Source: DATFYI01 sp035315125
Lineage (GTDB): Bacteria; Chloroflexota; Anaerolineae; Anaerolineales; Anaerolineaceae
Reading direction: 5' to 3'
Assembly: GCA_035315125.1 (NCBI GenBank)
Contig: DATFYI010000225.1
Span: 1 to 12,099, forward strand
DNA length: 12,099 nt
Shown here: positions 6,287-12,099 of the stretch, in pieces
How positions within the stretch are numbered: the first letter of the stretch is position 1
Layout: each line of letters opens with the position of its first letter
Translations under genes and position numbers: made by a program
The notes under the pieces: generated by a model
What the model was told of the DNA's origin: nothing
The model's database searches: none
Seen by the model: the letters and a program-made list of their open reading frames with translations, nothing else

Positions 6287-7777
6287 CTAGCGCAGGATCA
6301 GGAGGAGCGCTGATGCAGCCGGTAGGCTGACCTGGTAGCCCTTTTCAGAAGGCGAGATCGTAGCAATGGCGGTTGGCGTCCAGCTACCATCGGCAGCTAC
6401 GGCGCTTCCGCCGAAGGTAATCCCGTCCTGGGCTGCCAGTGAAGGCGCCGTCAAGCTCAAGATGGAAGCCGATTGATAGGCTTGCCCGGCGTTTACCTGC
6501 ACGGTTACATCCTGATCCTCTGTTTTATTGATCAATGCGACTCGTAAGGATTTGTCATCGCCCATAACGGCATAGGCCGTGACGTTGACAGAAGTTTGGA
6601 TCGTCGCCGGCACAAGTTGTCCATTTTCCGCGGCGAGGTGAAAAAACAACATTCCATAATATAAGGGCTGCGCATGGAAGTGTTGGCCTGCCGCCAGGCA
6701 GATGGCGGTATAACCTGTGCACTCAGAATCGCCGTGAAAGTTCGCCCCCGCAACGCCGTGCGTTGCCAGCATGAACAGATAATCGCTGCCCCACAAAGCG
6801 GATGCGAACACGTTGCTTACCCCATCTTTACCCCCATGCGAAGCAGAGTTTGTTTCCCCTATACGCAGCGGAAAATGTTGTACGGCTGCTGCCCCGGCTA
6901 AAGCCTCGACCTCTGTGTTGATCCGTGCCGAGGTATCGGCGCTGAGAAGTTGTGAGATGCTGGCATAGCGATGTGAAGTTGGAAGAACTGAAGCGGAGGC
7001 GTTCAGGGGATAGATGTGGTGGGTTGCCAGCGCCAGGTGGGTGCTGTCGCCGTTCAGGAACTGGCTGAACCAGAGGGGGCTTTCGCTGGTAGCCGGTCCG
7101 GCAATGGGAGCATCAGGATCCGCCTCATGGATCGCAATTACGTAGGCATCGAATTCACTGCGAAAATCCTGCACCCCCCAGGTTTTGGGTCGTAACCCAT
7201 TTAAAGCAAACGAATCCGGCTCGTTCCCTATTTCAATGGCCACGATCTGGCCTCTGGCCTTGTTCAATGCATACCATGCCTCGTCGGCAGCCATTTGAGG
7301 CAAGTAATCACCCAGATTAACGCCCAGGATAATGCCCCAATTGACCTGTTTAGCAAACGCAAACAATCGATCCAGGTCGGCTGGGCGGATCGTTCGGGCT
7401 ATAGGGTTGGGCGAAGGTTGATTGTAGTTATCCCAATAGGTATTCTCAACGCTGTCGCCGCCAAAACGAAGCACCCCTTGGCCGAGGTCCCTTAACAAAT
7501 GAATGAATGTCGTACTGCGGGTATCGAAATCATCTTGCGCCAGCATGCCGGCTTCATAGCTCAAGCCGAGAAAATTGGCGGGGATGCGATAGCCCGGCTG
7601 GTGGGGCGAGACGTTCACCACTACCAATTCTTGGGGCGGTTGGGCAGTTGCAGTTTGCGTCGGAGTCGGACTTTGGGCCGGTTGGAGCGGCGGTGTTTGA
7701 GTTGATGCTATATTGAGTGCGGGTACACACTGACACAGGATAAGAATCGCTGCGAGTAAAATGCCCCAGCGCGCCAT
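6287..7777 (-). CDS. Secreted, probably lipid-anchored GH79-like glycoside hydrolase
   Basis: This 496-residue exported enzyme probably hydrolyses glucuronide or related glycosidic bonds in polysaccharides. The start is at the ATG at 7777, because AGGAAGG lies just upstream and a -10 box at 7833-7828 would put transcription start near 7820; the ATG at 7819 would be almost leaderless. The N-terminus (ARWGILLAAILILCQC) is a signal peptide ending in two Cys, with a non-canonical lipobox. A Pro/Thr/Gln-rich stalk follows (about 30-52), then a TIM-barrel domain. Family features seen are LRFGGDSVENTYW, the acid/base Glu in IEIGNEPD (E186) and the nucleophile Glu in RIGETNSASHGG (E308), spaced as in GH79. 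A beta-sandwich C-terminal domain fills the last hundred or so residues. A GH39- or GH30-like assignment is less likely. It converges with the GNAT gene and is divergent from tag. Confidence 0.85.
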   Translation of the reverse strand: MARWGILLAAILILCQCVPALNIASTQTPPLQPAQSPTPTQTATAQPPQELVVVNVSPHQPGYRIPANFLGLSYEAGMLAQDDFDTRSTTFIHLLRDLGQGVLRFGGDSVENTYWDNYNQPSPNPIARTIRPADLDRLFAFAKQVNWGIILGVNLGDYLPQMAADEAWYALNKARGQIVAIEIGNEPDSFALNGLRPKTWGVQDFRSEFDAYVIAIHEADPDAPIAGPATSESPLWFSQFLNGDSTHLALATHHIYPLNASASVLPTSHRYASISQLLSADTSARINTEVEALAGAAAVQHFPLRIGETNSASHGGKDGVSNVFASALWGSDYLFMLATHGVAGANFHGDSECTGYTAICLAAGQHFHAQPLYYGMLFFHLAAENGQLVPATIQTSVNVTAYAVMGDDKSLRVALINKTEDQDVTVQVNAGQAYQSASILSLTAPSLAAQDGITFGGSAVAADGSWTPTAIATISPSEKGYQVSLPAASALLLILR

Positions 7778-7781
7778 ACTG

Positions 7782-7788
7782 CCTTCCT
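7782..7788 (-). promoter_or_regulatory. Ribosome binding site of the GH79-like gene
   Basis: On the minus strand AGGAAGG ends 4 nt before the ATG at 7777. It decides the start among three in-frame ATGs (7819, 7795, 7777). Confidence 0.7.
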
Positions 7789-7827
7789 TTCTCATCCAGT
7801 AATTTATTTTCCCAAGCATGAAGTTCT

Positions 7828-7833
7828 ATTATA
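7828..7833 (-). promoter_or_regulatory. Candidate -10 box for the GH79-like gene
   Basis: The minus strand reads TATAAT at 7833-7828, about 50 nt before the chosen start codon. No good -35 hexamer stands 16-18 nt upstream, so this promoter call is tentative. Confidence 0.35.
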
Positions 7834-7889
7834 TTACCTTCTGGATTTGAATCTGACCCGTTATAATGGACACGGGATTAAGGGAGGGT

Positions 7890-7916
7890 TTGAGTCTTTT
7901 GGTTTGCGCATATAAT
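7890..7916 (+). promoter_or_regulatory. Candidate promoter for tag
   Basis: TATAAT at 7911-7916 is preceded by TTGAGT at 7890-7895, a 15-nt spacer that is slightly short. Another TATAAT lies at 7862-7867 without a good -35. Either would serve the gene starting at 7959 in this divergent intergenic region. Confidence 0.35.
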
Positions 7917-7958
7917 TGATCAGGTAAAATCATCTCAAGAATAGCCGGGTATATAGAA

Positions 7959-8531
7959 ATGCAAGAGCGCTGTGATTGGTCGGAAAAAAATGAAACGCTG
8001 GTTAAATATCATGATACTGAGTGGGGCATGCCTCTGCATGATGATCAGAAATTATTCGAGTTCCTGATTCTGGACGGTTTTCAAGCTGGTTTAAGTTGGA
8101 ACATGGTTCTTAAAAAAAGAGAATATTTAAGACTGGCATTTTTTAATTACGATCTGGAGAAAATTACGAATTCGAGCTCAGATTATGTCGATGAACTGCT
8201 GCAAAATCCAAACATCATTAAAAATCGTTCGAAAATCCAGGCTGTCTTTTCAAATGCGGCTGCATTTCTAAAAATTCAGGCTGAATTCGGAAGTTTTAAT
8301 CATTATATTTGGCGTTTTGTCGACTGGAAACCGATTCAAAATTCATGGGAGACAAGCGATCAAATCCCGGCCAACTCGCTTCTTTCGGAACAAATCAGCC
8401 TGGATCTAAGAAAAAGAGGTTTTAAGTTTGTAGGTGCAACGATTTGTTATGCTTACATGCAATCGATTGGCATTGTAAATGATCATTTGAAATATTGTTT
8501 CAGAAATGAAGAAATAAGAAGGTTGGTCTGA
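7959..8531 (+). CDS. tag: DNA-3-methyladenine glycosylase I
   Basis: Tag removes 3-methyladenine (and 3-methylguanine) from alkylated DNA, the first step of base excision repair, in the cytoplasm. The 190-residue length matches the family. The zinc-binding residues are all present: C5, H18, H176 and C180, one position shifted from the E. coli enzyme (4, 17, 175, 179). YHDTEWG (17-23) and QAGLSWNMVLKKRE (from 42) are clear family signatures, with Y17 and W47 of the base pocket kept. The pocket Glu (E38 in E. coli) is Asp here (D39, in LDGFQAGLSW). No strong ribosome binding site precedes the ATG. The gene is A+T-rich compared with the genes upstream; in 8101-8160 only 17 of 60 bases are G or C. 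This suggests acquisition from a lower-G+C source, or simply different codon use. It stops 7 nt before the next gene. Confidence 0.95.
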   Translation: MQERCDWSEKNETLVKYHDTEWGMPLHDDQKLFEFLILDGFQAGLSWNMVLKKREYLRLAFFNYDLEKITNSSSDYVDELLQNPNIIKNRSKIQAVFSNAAAFLKIQAEFGSFNHYIWRFVDWKPIQNSWETSDQIPANSLLSEQISLDLRKRGFKFVGATICYAYMQSIGIVNDHLKYCFRNEEIRRLV

Positions 8532-8538
8532 ATTCTCT

Positions 8539-8967
8539 ATGAATAGCAAACCATGGTATTTATTCATTATTTATACAATCCTTTGCGAAATATTGACTAT
8601 TCTATGGGTGGTTAGCACGCCATCTGATATCGAGAATCAATTTCTCATAGGTTTTTCTCTTAACCGATTGGCGCTGCTTATATTTGTATTGCTTTGCAGT
8701 TTAACGTCGCTTATTTTGCTTTATATTTCACTATCCAAAAAAGGTTTCTACCTGACAATTTCCAGACTTTTTGAATCTCCTTCCGACGCTGCCTCATATA
8801 CCTTATTCCTGATTTCGATATTAATGGCAGGAATGTTCATACTTTCTTTTACACACGTTTTTCCCAACCGATTTTTTATGGCAAGACTCCAACCTGTGCT
8901 ATTGATGTTATTCCTATTTTCATTTGGATATACTATTTTTACAGCTCTTAAAATAAATCCTGATTAA
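8539..8967 (+). CDS. Small membrane protein with four predicted helices, function unknown
   Basis: I do not recognise this 142-residue protein with certainty. It has four hydrophobic helices, at about 7-27, 43-66, 86-107 and 117-138, with short loops. The first loop holds TPSDIENQFLIGFSLNRL, which recalls the N-terminal part of large membrane proteins of Chloroflexota, so it could be a stand-alone or truncated version of that module; this is a recollection, not a comparison. It starts 7 nt after tag and ends 11 nt before a large membrane protein, so the three genes may be one transcript. The function may lie in the envelope, with the next gene. Base composition is A+T-rich like tag (22 of 60 G or C in 8641-8700). 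Confidence 0.75.
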   Translation: MNSKPWYLFIIYTILCEILTILWVVSTPSDIENQFLIGFSLNRLALLIFVLLCSLTSLILLYISLSKKGFYLTISRLFESPSDAASYTLFLISILMAGMFILSFTHVFPNRFFMARLQPVLLMLFLFSFGYTIFTALKINPD

Positions 8968-8978
8968 AGATCCTGCCA

Positions 8979-10676
8979 ATGAATCTCCGCACAATGGTTC
9001 ACCGTTTTCAACGTCTGGAATGGCTGGTTGCCGGGTTGATCCTGCTTTACCTTGTTCCGCTGTGGCTCTTTCAGTATCTGCCCACCCAGGACGGTCCCAG
9101 CCATCTCAATAATGCTCAGATCCTGAGCCAGTACTATAACCCGTCTTTTAATTATCAGAAAATCTACGAGTTATGGCTGTACCCATTTCCGAATTGGCTG
9201 GCGCATGCCCCCTTAGCGGCGCTGATGGGATTTGTTCCGCCCTTAATTGCTGAAAAAATCCTGCTCAGCATCTATGTGATCGTTTTTCCACTGGCTTTTA
9301 TTTATTTCCTGAGTGCTTTAGATCCGGCAAAAAAGTCTCTTGGGTTATTTAGCTTCGTATTTATCTACAATCACCCCTTGATAAAGGGATTTTATAGCTT
9401 TGCTTTCTCAATCCCTCTGGCTTTTTTATGTCTGGGATACTACTGGAAACATCGTAACGGGTTTAACTTTTGGCAGTTGCTCATAATAACCGGACTTTTG
9501 CTTTTGGTTTATTTTGGGCATATGGTCACTTACCTGATTGTTATCGGATCGATCGCATTCATTGCAGTGATGGTTTTCCTCAGCCAGTGGCGTAATCTGC
9601 ACGGTGCGGCTTTACGGCGTGCACTGGCTACAATGGAGTTAAGCCTGGTTAGCGTTATGCCCACCTTGCTTTTACTGGTTAATTATTATTCAAATTCCAG
9701 CTTTGACGGTGTTAAGCTCAATATTAACCTCAGTCATACCCCCCAGTTGCTGAATGATTTCTTTTCCATGAACGTCCTGGTGAGTTTCTCAAAATATCAG
9801 GGCTGGACTACCCAGGCGGTAGCGTGGGTGATGGCGGTTATCTTCTTGATAACCCTCGTTTTGCGCTTATCGCAATTCCGGTCGAAGCCTGTGCACTTTT
9901 TCAAGTTCGGCGATGGATTTTTTTGTCTATTTTTGATACTGTTTGTGCTTTACCTGCTGATGCCCGACGCATTTGGAAGCGGCAATTATTTGAAAGAACG
10001 CCTGATTTTGTTGGGATTTTTATTCTTATTAGCCTGGTGTGAGGTGAGTCTGCCGATTCTACCAGACAGGGCAGCCACAGACACCCCGGTTTATTCCAAC
10101 AATCCATCTTTAGGAATTGCGTTTTTAAATGAAGAAAGAATGGCCGGGCTGCAGTCAAAATCGAAAAGGATCTACCCGGTAATTCTCGAACTAATGTGCG
10201 TTTTGGCAGTCCTGCTGATGCTGGCAGGTGTATATAACAGTTTCGAAACGGTGGAACCCGTGTTACAGGAATATGTGGCCGGTCAAACGGTAATCCGGCC
10301 CAATACGGTGCTCTTACCCCTCAACTTTTTGAATGTGTACAAATATTATAACCGTGTTAACCCGCTTTTACATGCCGACCACTACCTGACCATGACCAAC
10401 GGAACGATCGACCTGGGTAATTATGAACCCTTTGACGATTATTTTCCTGTGCGCTACAAAACCGGCCTCAACCTACCGATTTACGGCAATCATATGAGTT
10501 GGCCAGATATGTTACATTATCATGATCACTCCATCAAACTATGCAACTACACACATATGATTGATTACTTACTGGTGTTTGGAGATCCTGACTTATACTT
10601 TAAAAATGATATTTTGCGCTGTTACACCCCTCTTTACATCCAAGGCACAGAAAGGATTTATGTGCCGAAACGATAA
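8979..10676 (+). CDS. Large multi-pass membrane protein, GT-C glycosyltransferase-like
   Basis: This 565-residue integral membrane protein looks like a GT-C-fold glycosyltransferase, which uses a lipid-phosphate sugar donor at the outer face of the membrane. A helix at about 14-33 is followed by the loop LPTQDGPSHLNNA, where D38 sits where GT-C enzymes carry their catalytic or metal-binding acid. About ten further helices are visible (for example about 78-110, 120-152, 167-197, 216-233, 280-293, 310-327, 339-355 and 399-417). A soluble C-terminal part (about 420-565) contains DHYLTMTNGTIDLGNYEPFDDYFPVRY and a His-rich stretch (HMSWPDMLHYHDHS). No family is certain, and a different multi-pass transporter-like role is possible. 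The start at 8979 has only a weak ribosome binding site; the ATG at 8994 is an alternative. It may work with the small membrane protein before it. Confidence 0.82.
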   Translation: MNLRTMVHRFQRLEWLVAGLILLYLVPLWLFQYLPTQDGPSHLNNAQILSQYYNPSFNYQKIYELWLYPFPNWLAHAPLAALMGFVPPLIAEKILLSIYVIVFPLAFIYFLSALDPAKKSLGLFSFVFIYNHPLIKGFYSFAFSIPLAFLCLGYYWKHRNGFNFWQLLIITGLLLLVYFGHMVTYLIVIGSIAFIAVMVFLSQWRNLHGAALRRALATMELSLVSVMPTLLLLVNYYSNSSFDGVKLNINLSHTPQLLNDFFSMNVLVSFSKYQGWTTQAVAWVMAVIFLITLVLRLSQFRSKPVHFFKFGDGFFCLFLILFVLYLLMPDAFGSGNYLKERLILLGFLFLLAWCEVSLPILPDRAATDTPVYSNNPSLGIAFLNEERMAGLQSKSKRIYPVILELMCVLAVLLMLAGVYNSFETVEPVLQEYVAGQTVIRPNTVLLPLNFLNVYKYYNRVNPLLHADHYLTMTNGTIDLGNYEPFDDYFPVRYKTGLNLPIYGNHMSWPDMLHYHDHSIKLCNYTHMIDYLLVFGDPDLYFKNDILRCYTPLYIQGTERIYVPKR

Positions 10677-10794
10677 ATCTTTCGCACAGGATTATTCTGC
10701 GCAAGACGATTACGACTACGAACAGGGAGACTGTGAGAAGGCCATCTATAAAGGTCATAGATGAGAAAATTCTAATGGCGTTGTTGGAATTCGG

Positions 10795-10824
10795 TTGCAA
10801 TAAATGATATATTTTATGTATAAT
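10795..10824 (+). promoter_or_regulatory. Candidate promoter for a short leader or small RNA
   Basis: TTGCAA at 10795-10800 and TATAAT at 10819-10824 are 18 nt apart. Transcription would begin near 10831 and run through a 9-bp hairpin into the terminator at 10874-10902. A second TATAAT at 10828-10833 is close by. Confidence 0.4.
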
Positions 10825-10849
10825 GTGTATAATAATTATCCTGTTAGTC

Positions 10850-10869
10850 AACCTAAATTTATTTAGGTT
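10850..10869. repeat. Perfect 9-bp inverted repeat (possible operator or RNA hairpin)
   Basis: AACCTAAAT and ATTTAGGTT are separated by only TT, directly before the terminator. The 2-nt loop is tight for RNA, so a protein-binding site on DNA is also possible. Confidence 0.6.
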
Positions 10870-10873
10870 TCCT

Positions 10874-10902
10874 AGCCCGGTGAAGGGAGCCGGGCTTTTT
10901 TT
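10874..10902 (+). terminator. Rho-independent terminator
   Basis: AGCCCGG (10874-10880) pairs with CCGGGCT (10890-10896) across a 9-nt loop, followed by a run of seven T (10896-10902). It ends either transcription from the membrane-protein genes 200 nt upstream or a short transcript that starts in this region, and it separates uppP from them. Confidence 0.85.
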
Positions 10903-10945
10903 GTGAATAGGATTTAAAACCTTTTATCCAACCGGATAGCTGGAT

Positions 10946-10951
10946 TATAAT
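10946..10951 (+). promoter_or_regulatory. Candidate -10 box for uppP
   Basis: TATAAT lies 57 nt before the uppP start and after the terminator, so uppP needs a promoter here. The -35 zone (about 10923-10928) is poor and overlaps the inverted repeat TATCC-AACC-GGATA at 10925-10938, which could be an operator. Confidence 0.4.
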
Positions 10952-11008
10952 CAGCCAGGTCAAAATTCAACTCCGCCAGAGAAAAGGGGTAATCAATACC
11001 ATCAAGCT

Positions 11009-11812
11009 ATGACGATATTTTATGGATTAATTTTAGGGATTATCGAAGGGCTGACAGAGTTCATCCCTGTCTCATCCACCGCCCATATGCTCATTGCCCA
11101 GCGCCTGCTCGGCATCCCGTCCGACAATGGTGTCTTTGCCTTTCTCGTCCTGGTACAGTTGGGGCCGCTGCTGGCTTTAATCGTGTATTTTTGGAAAGAT
11201 TACTGGTCGCTGATCAAAGCCTTTTTTGCCAGGCCGTTTTCTACAGCTGATAATCGCATGGCCTGGTACGTCATTATTGCCACCATTCCAGCCGGGATAG
11301 CCGGACTTTTGTTGAAGGATGTCGTTCAAAACATGTTCAGTAATCCTTTACTGGAGGCCGCCATCCGCTTATTTACCGCGGCAGTCCTGCTGGCTTTAGC
11401 TGAATGGTTGGGAAAACGATCTCGAAATCTCGACTCGATCACCTGGCTGGACGCTTTAGTCATCGGATTGTTCCAGGTGTTGGCAGTATTTCCCGGTTCG
11501 TCGCGCTCCGGTTCGACCATACCAGGCGGAATGCTGCGTAATTTTAACCGGCCGTCGGCCACCCGCTTTGCTTTCCTGATGGCGGCGCCGATTATGCTGT
11601 TAGCCGGTGGATATGAATCGTTATCCGTGCTCAAGTTACACATCCTGCATTCAATTATCGGGCCGCTGGTGGTAGGGTTTATCTTTGCGGCGATCATCGG
11701 CTGGTTATCCATCCGCTGGCTGATCAATTATGTCAGCAAGCATTCTTTATATGTGTTCTCTATTTATTGTGCGATTGTAGCCGCATTCTGCGTGATTTTT
11801 CTGTTTGTGTAG
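11009..11812 (+). CDS. uppP: Undecaprenyl-diphosphatase UppP (BacA)
   Basis: UppP dephosphorylates undecaprenyl diphosphate to undecaprenyl phosphate, recycling the lipid carrier used for peptidoglycan and other wall polymers; it is an integral membrane enzyme. The 267-residue length and about eight membrane helices fit the family. The active-site motifs are intact: EGLTEFIPVSSTAH (E13, E17, S23, H26) near the N-terminus and PGSSRSGSTI (R166) in the middle. The start gives the usual MTIFYGLILGIIEGLTEF N-terminus. The only ribosome-binding-like sequence, AAAGGGG at about 10983-10989, is too far (about 20 nt), so translation initiation is probably weak or non-canonical. A terminator upstream and two downstream make it a single-gene transcription unit. 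The amount of UppP affects bacitracin tolerance in known bacteria. Its place next to a GT-C-like gene is compatible with shared use of the lipid carrier. Confidence 0.96.
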   Translation: MTIFYGLILGIIEGLTEFIPVSSTAHMLIAQRLLGIPSDNGVFAFLVLVQLGPLLALIVYFWKDYWSLIKAFFARPFSTADNRMAWYVIIATIPAGIAGLLLKDVVQNMFSNPLLEAAIRLFTAAVLLALAEWLGKRSRNLDSITWLDALVIGLFQVLAVFPGSSRSGSTIPGGMLRNFNRPSATRFAFLMAAPIMLLAGGYESLSVLKLHILHSIIGPLVVGFIFAAIIGWLSIRWLINYVSKHSLYVFSIYCAIVAAFCVIFLFV

Positions 11813-11835
11813 CCAGGGCTTTTCACCAGCCGGAC

Positions 11836-11860
11836 AACCCGTAATCAGCCGGGTTTATTT
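11836..11860 (+). terminator. Weak first terminator after uppP
   Basis: AACCCG (11836-11841) pairs with CGGGTT (11850-11855) across an 8-nt loop and is followed by TATTT. The T-tract is interrupted, so it is weaker than the next one. Confidence 0.45.
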
Positions 11861-11874
11861 GCGTTTTATCCATC

Positions 11875-11909
11875 GGCCGGGTGCAGCAACTTTTGCACCG
11901 GCCTTTTTT
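11875..11909 (+). terminator. Rho-independent terminator after uppP
   Basis: GGCCGGGTGCA (11875-11885) pairs with TGCACCGGCC (11894-11903) as a 10-bp stem with one bulged G and an 8-nt loop. Six T follow (11904-11909). It ends the uppP transcript. Confidence 0.87.
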
Positions 11910-11983
11910 CTTGGGCTGGCCTGAATTCCATACACGCCCTTCAAACTGCTAATAAAAACTTATCTCATAGCGGGTACAGAGTC

Positions 11984-11997
11984 TTAGATTCTTCTAA
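11984..11997. repeat. Inverted repeat upstream of the right-edge gene
   Basis: TTAGA and TCTAA flank TTCT, in an A+T-rich stretch that also holds repeated CAGATA/TAGATA words (12000-12016). It lies about 35 nt before the extended -10 box at 12030-12038 and could be an operator. The stem is short, so chance is possible. Confidence 0.3.
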
Positions 11998-12029
11998 TAC
12001 AGATAATGTAGATAGTATTTATATTATTA

Positions 12030-12038
12030 TGCTATAAT
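12030..12038 (+). promoter_or_regulatory. Extended -10 promoter for the right-edge gene
   Basis: TGCTATAAT is an extended -10 element (TG, one base, then TATAAT), which can work without a good -35. No clear -35 is seen. Transcription would start near 12045, leaving a leader of about 48 nt before the start codon at 12093. Confidence 0.5.
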
Positions 12039-12092
12039 GACAAACACATTAATGTAATACAGGTAAGTCGAGAAGACAGGAGAGGGTAGAAT

Positions 12093-12099
12093 ATGAAAA
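12093..12099 (+). CDS. Start of a gene cut by the window end
   Basis: An ATG at 12093 follows the strong Shine-Dalgarno AGGAGAGG (12078-12085) with 7 nt between. Only Met-Lys and one base are visible, so the product is unknown. The dedicated promoter and the terminators before it show it is a new transcription unit. Confidence 0.65.

Larger units (their letters stand above)
10677..11008. other. Intergenic region with three hairpins and a strong terminator
   Basis: This 332-nt gap holds no convincing gene. It contains a perfect 7-bp stem with a 7-nt loop (10743-10749/10757-10763), a promoter-like pair (10795-10824), a 9-bp palindrome (10850-10869), a rho-independent terminator (10874-10902) and a second promoter-like -10 box (10946-10951) before uppP. 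An open frame across 10561-10764 is a shadow of the membrane protein gene and has no ribosome binding site. Confidence 0.65.

Noticed and set aside
7778..7819. Upstream starts at 7819 and 7795 for the GH79-like gene
   Set aside because: The ribosome binding site and the signal peptide both fit the ATG at 7777, and the -10 box would leave almost no leader for 7819.
10943..10952. GATTATAATC palindrome near uppP compared with the one at 3568-3579
   Set aside because: Both share an ATTATAAT core that arises easily in A+T-rich promoter DNA, so a common regulator is not supported.
11326..11727. Minus-strand 133-codon frame inside uppP
   Set aside because: It lies wholly antisense to a clearly conserved gene.

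Overview
This 12.1-kb window looks like chromosomal DNA from a Chloroflexota bacterium, probably an Anaerolineae relative. The pointers are a CHAT protease with 46-residue repeats, a secreted lipoprotein with a Pro/Thr-rich stalk, multi-pass GT-C-like membrane proteins and moderately G+C-rich DNA with an A+T-rich patch. This placement is inference; no rRNA or other phylogenetic marker is present. I see no tRNA, CRISPR array, insertion sequence or complete mobile element.

Positions 1-3584 hold a two-gene cassette. The first gene is a large TPR-repeat/CHAT-domain protease whose 5' end lies outside the window. The second, 9 nt downstream, encodes a 241-residue protein I do not recognise. Pairing of a caspase-like protease with a small unknown partner is the arrangement seen in protease-effector conflict systems, so this is the best candidate for an undescribed system here. 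A 339-nt non-coding stretch rich in short inverted repeats follows.

Positions 3924-6235 hold three same-strand genes: a D-Ala-D-Ala-ligase-like ATP-grasp enzyme, a second, degenerate ATP-grasp-like protein whose start overlaps the first gene by 95 nt, and a RimI-like GNAT acetyltransferase. They may act together on an amino acid or peptide substrate. A convergent gene on the minus strand (6287-7777) encodes an exported GH79-like glycoside hydrolase, probably a lipoprotein.

Positions 7820-10676 are noticeably more A+T-rich, at least in the first part. They carry tag (3-methyladenine DNA glycosylase I), a small four-helix membrane protein and a large membrane protein resembling GT-C glycosyltransferases. 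After a strong terminator and several unexplained hairpins comes uppP (undecaprenyl-diphosphatase), followed by tandem terminators. The window ends with a promoter, a good ribosome binding site and the first two codons of another gene.
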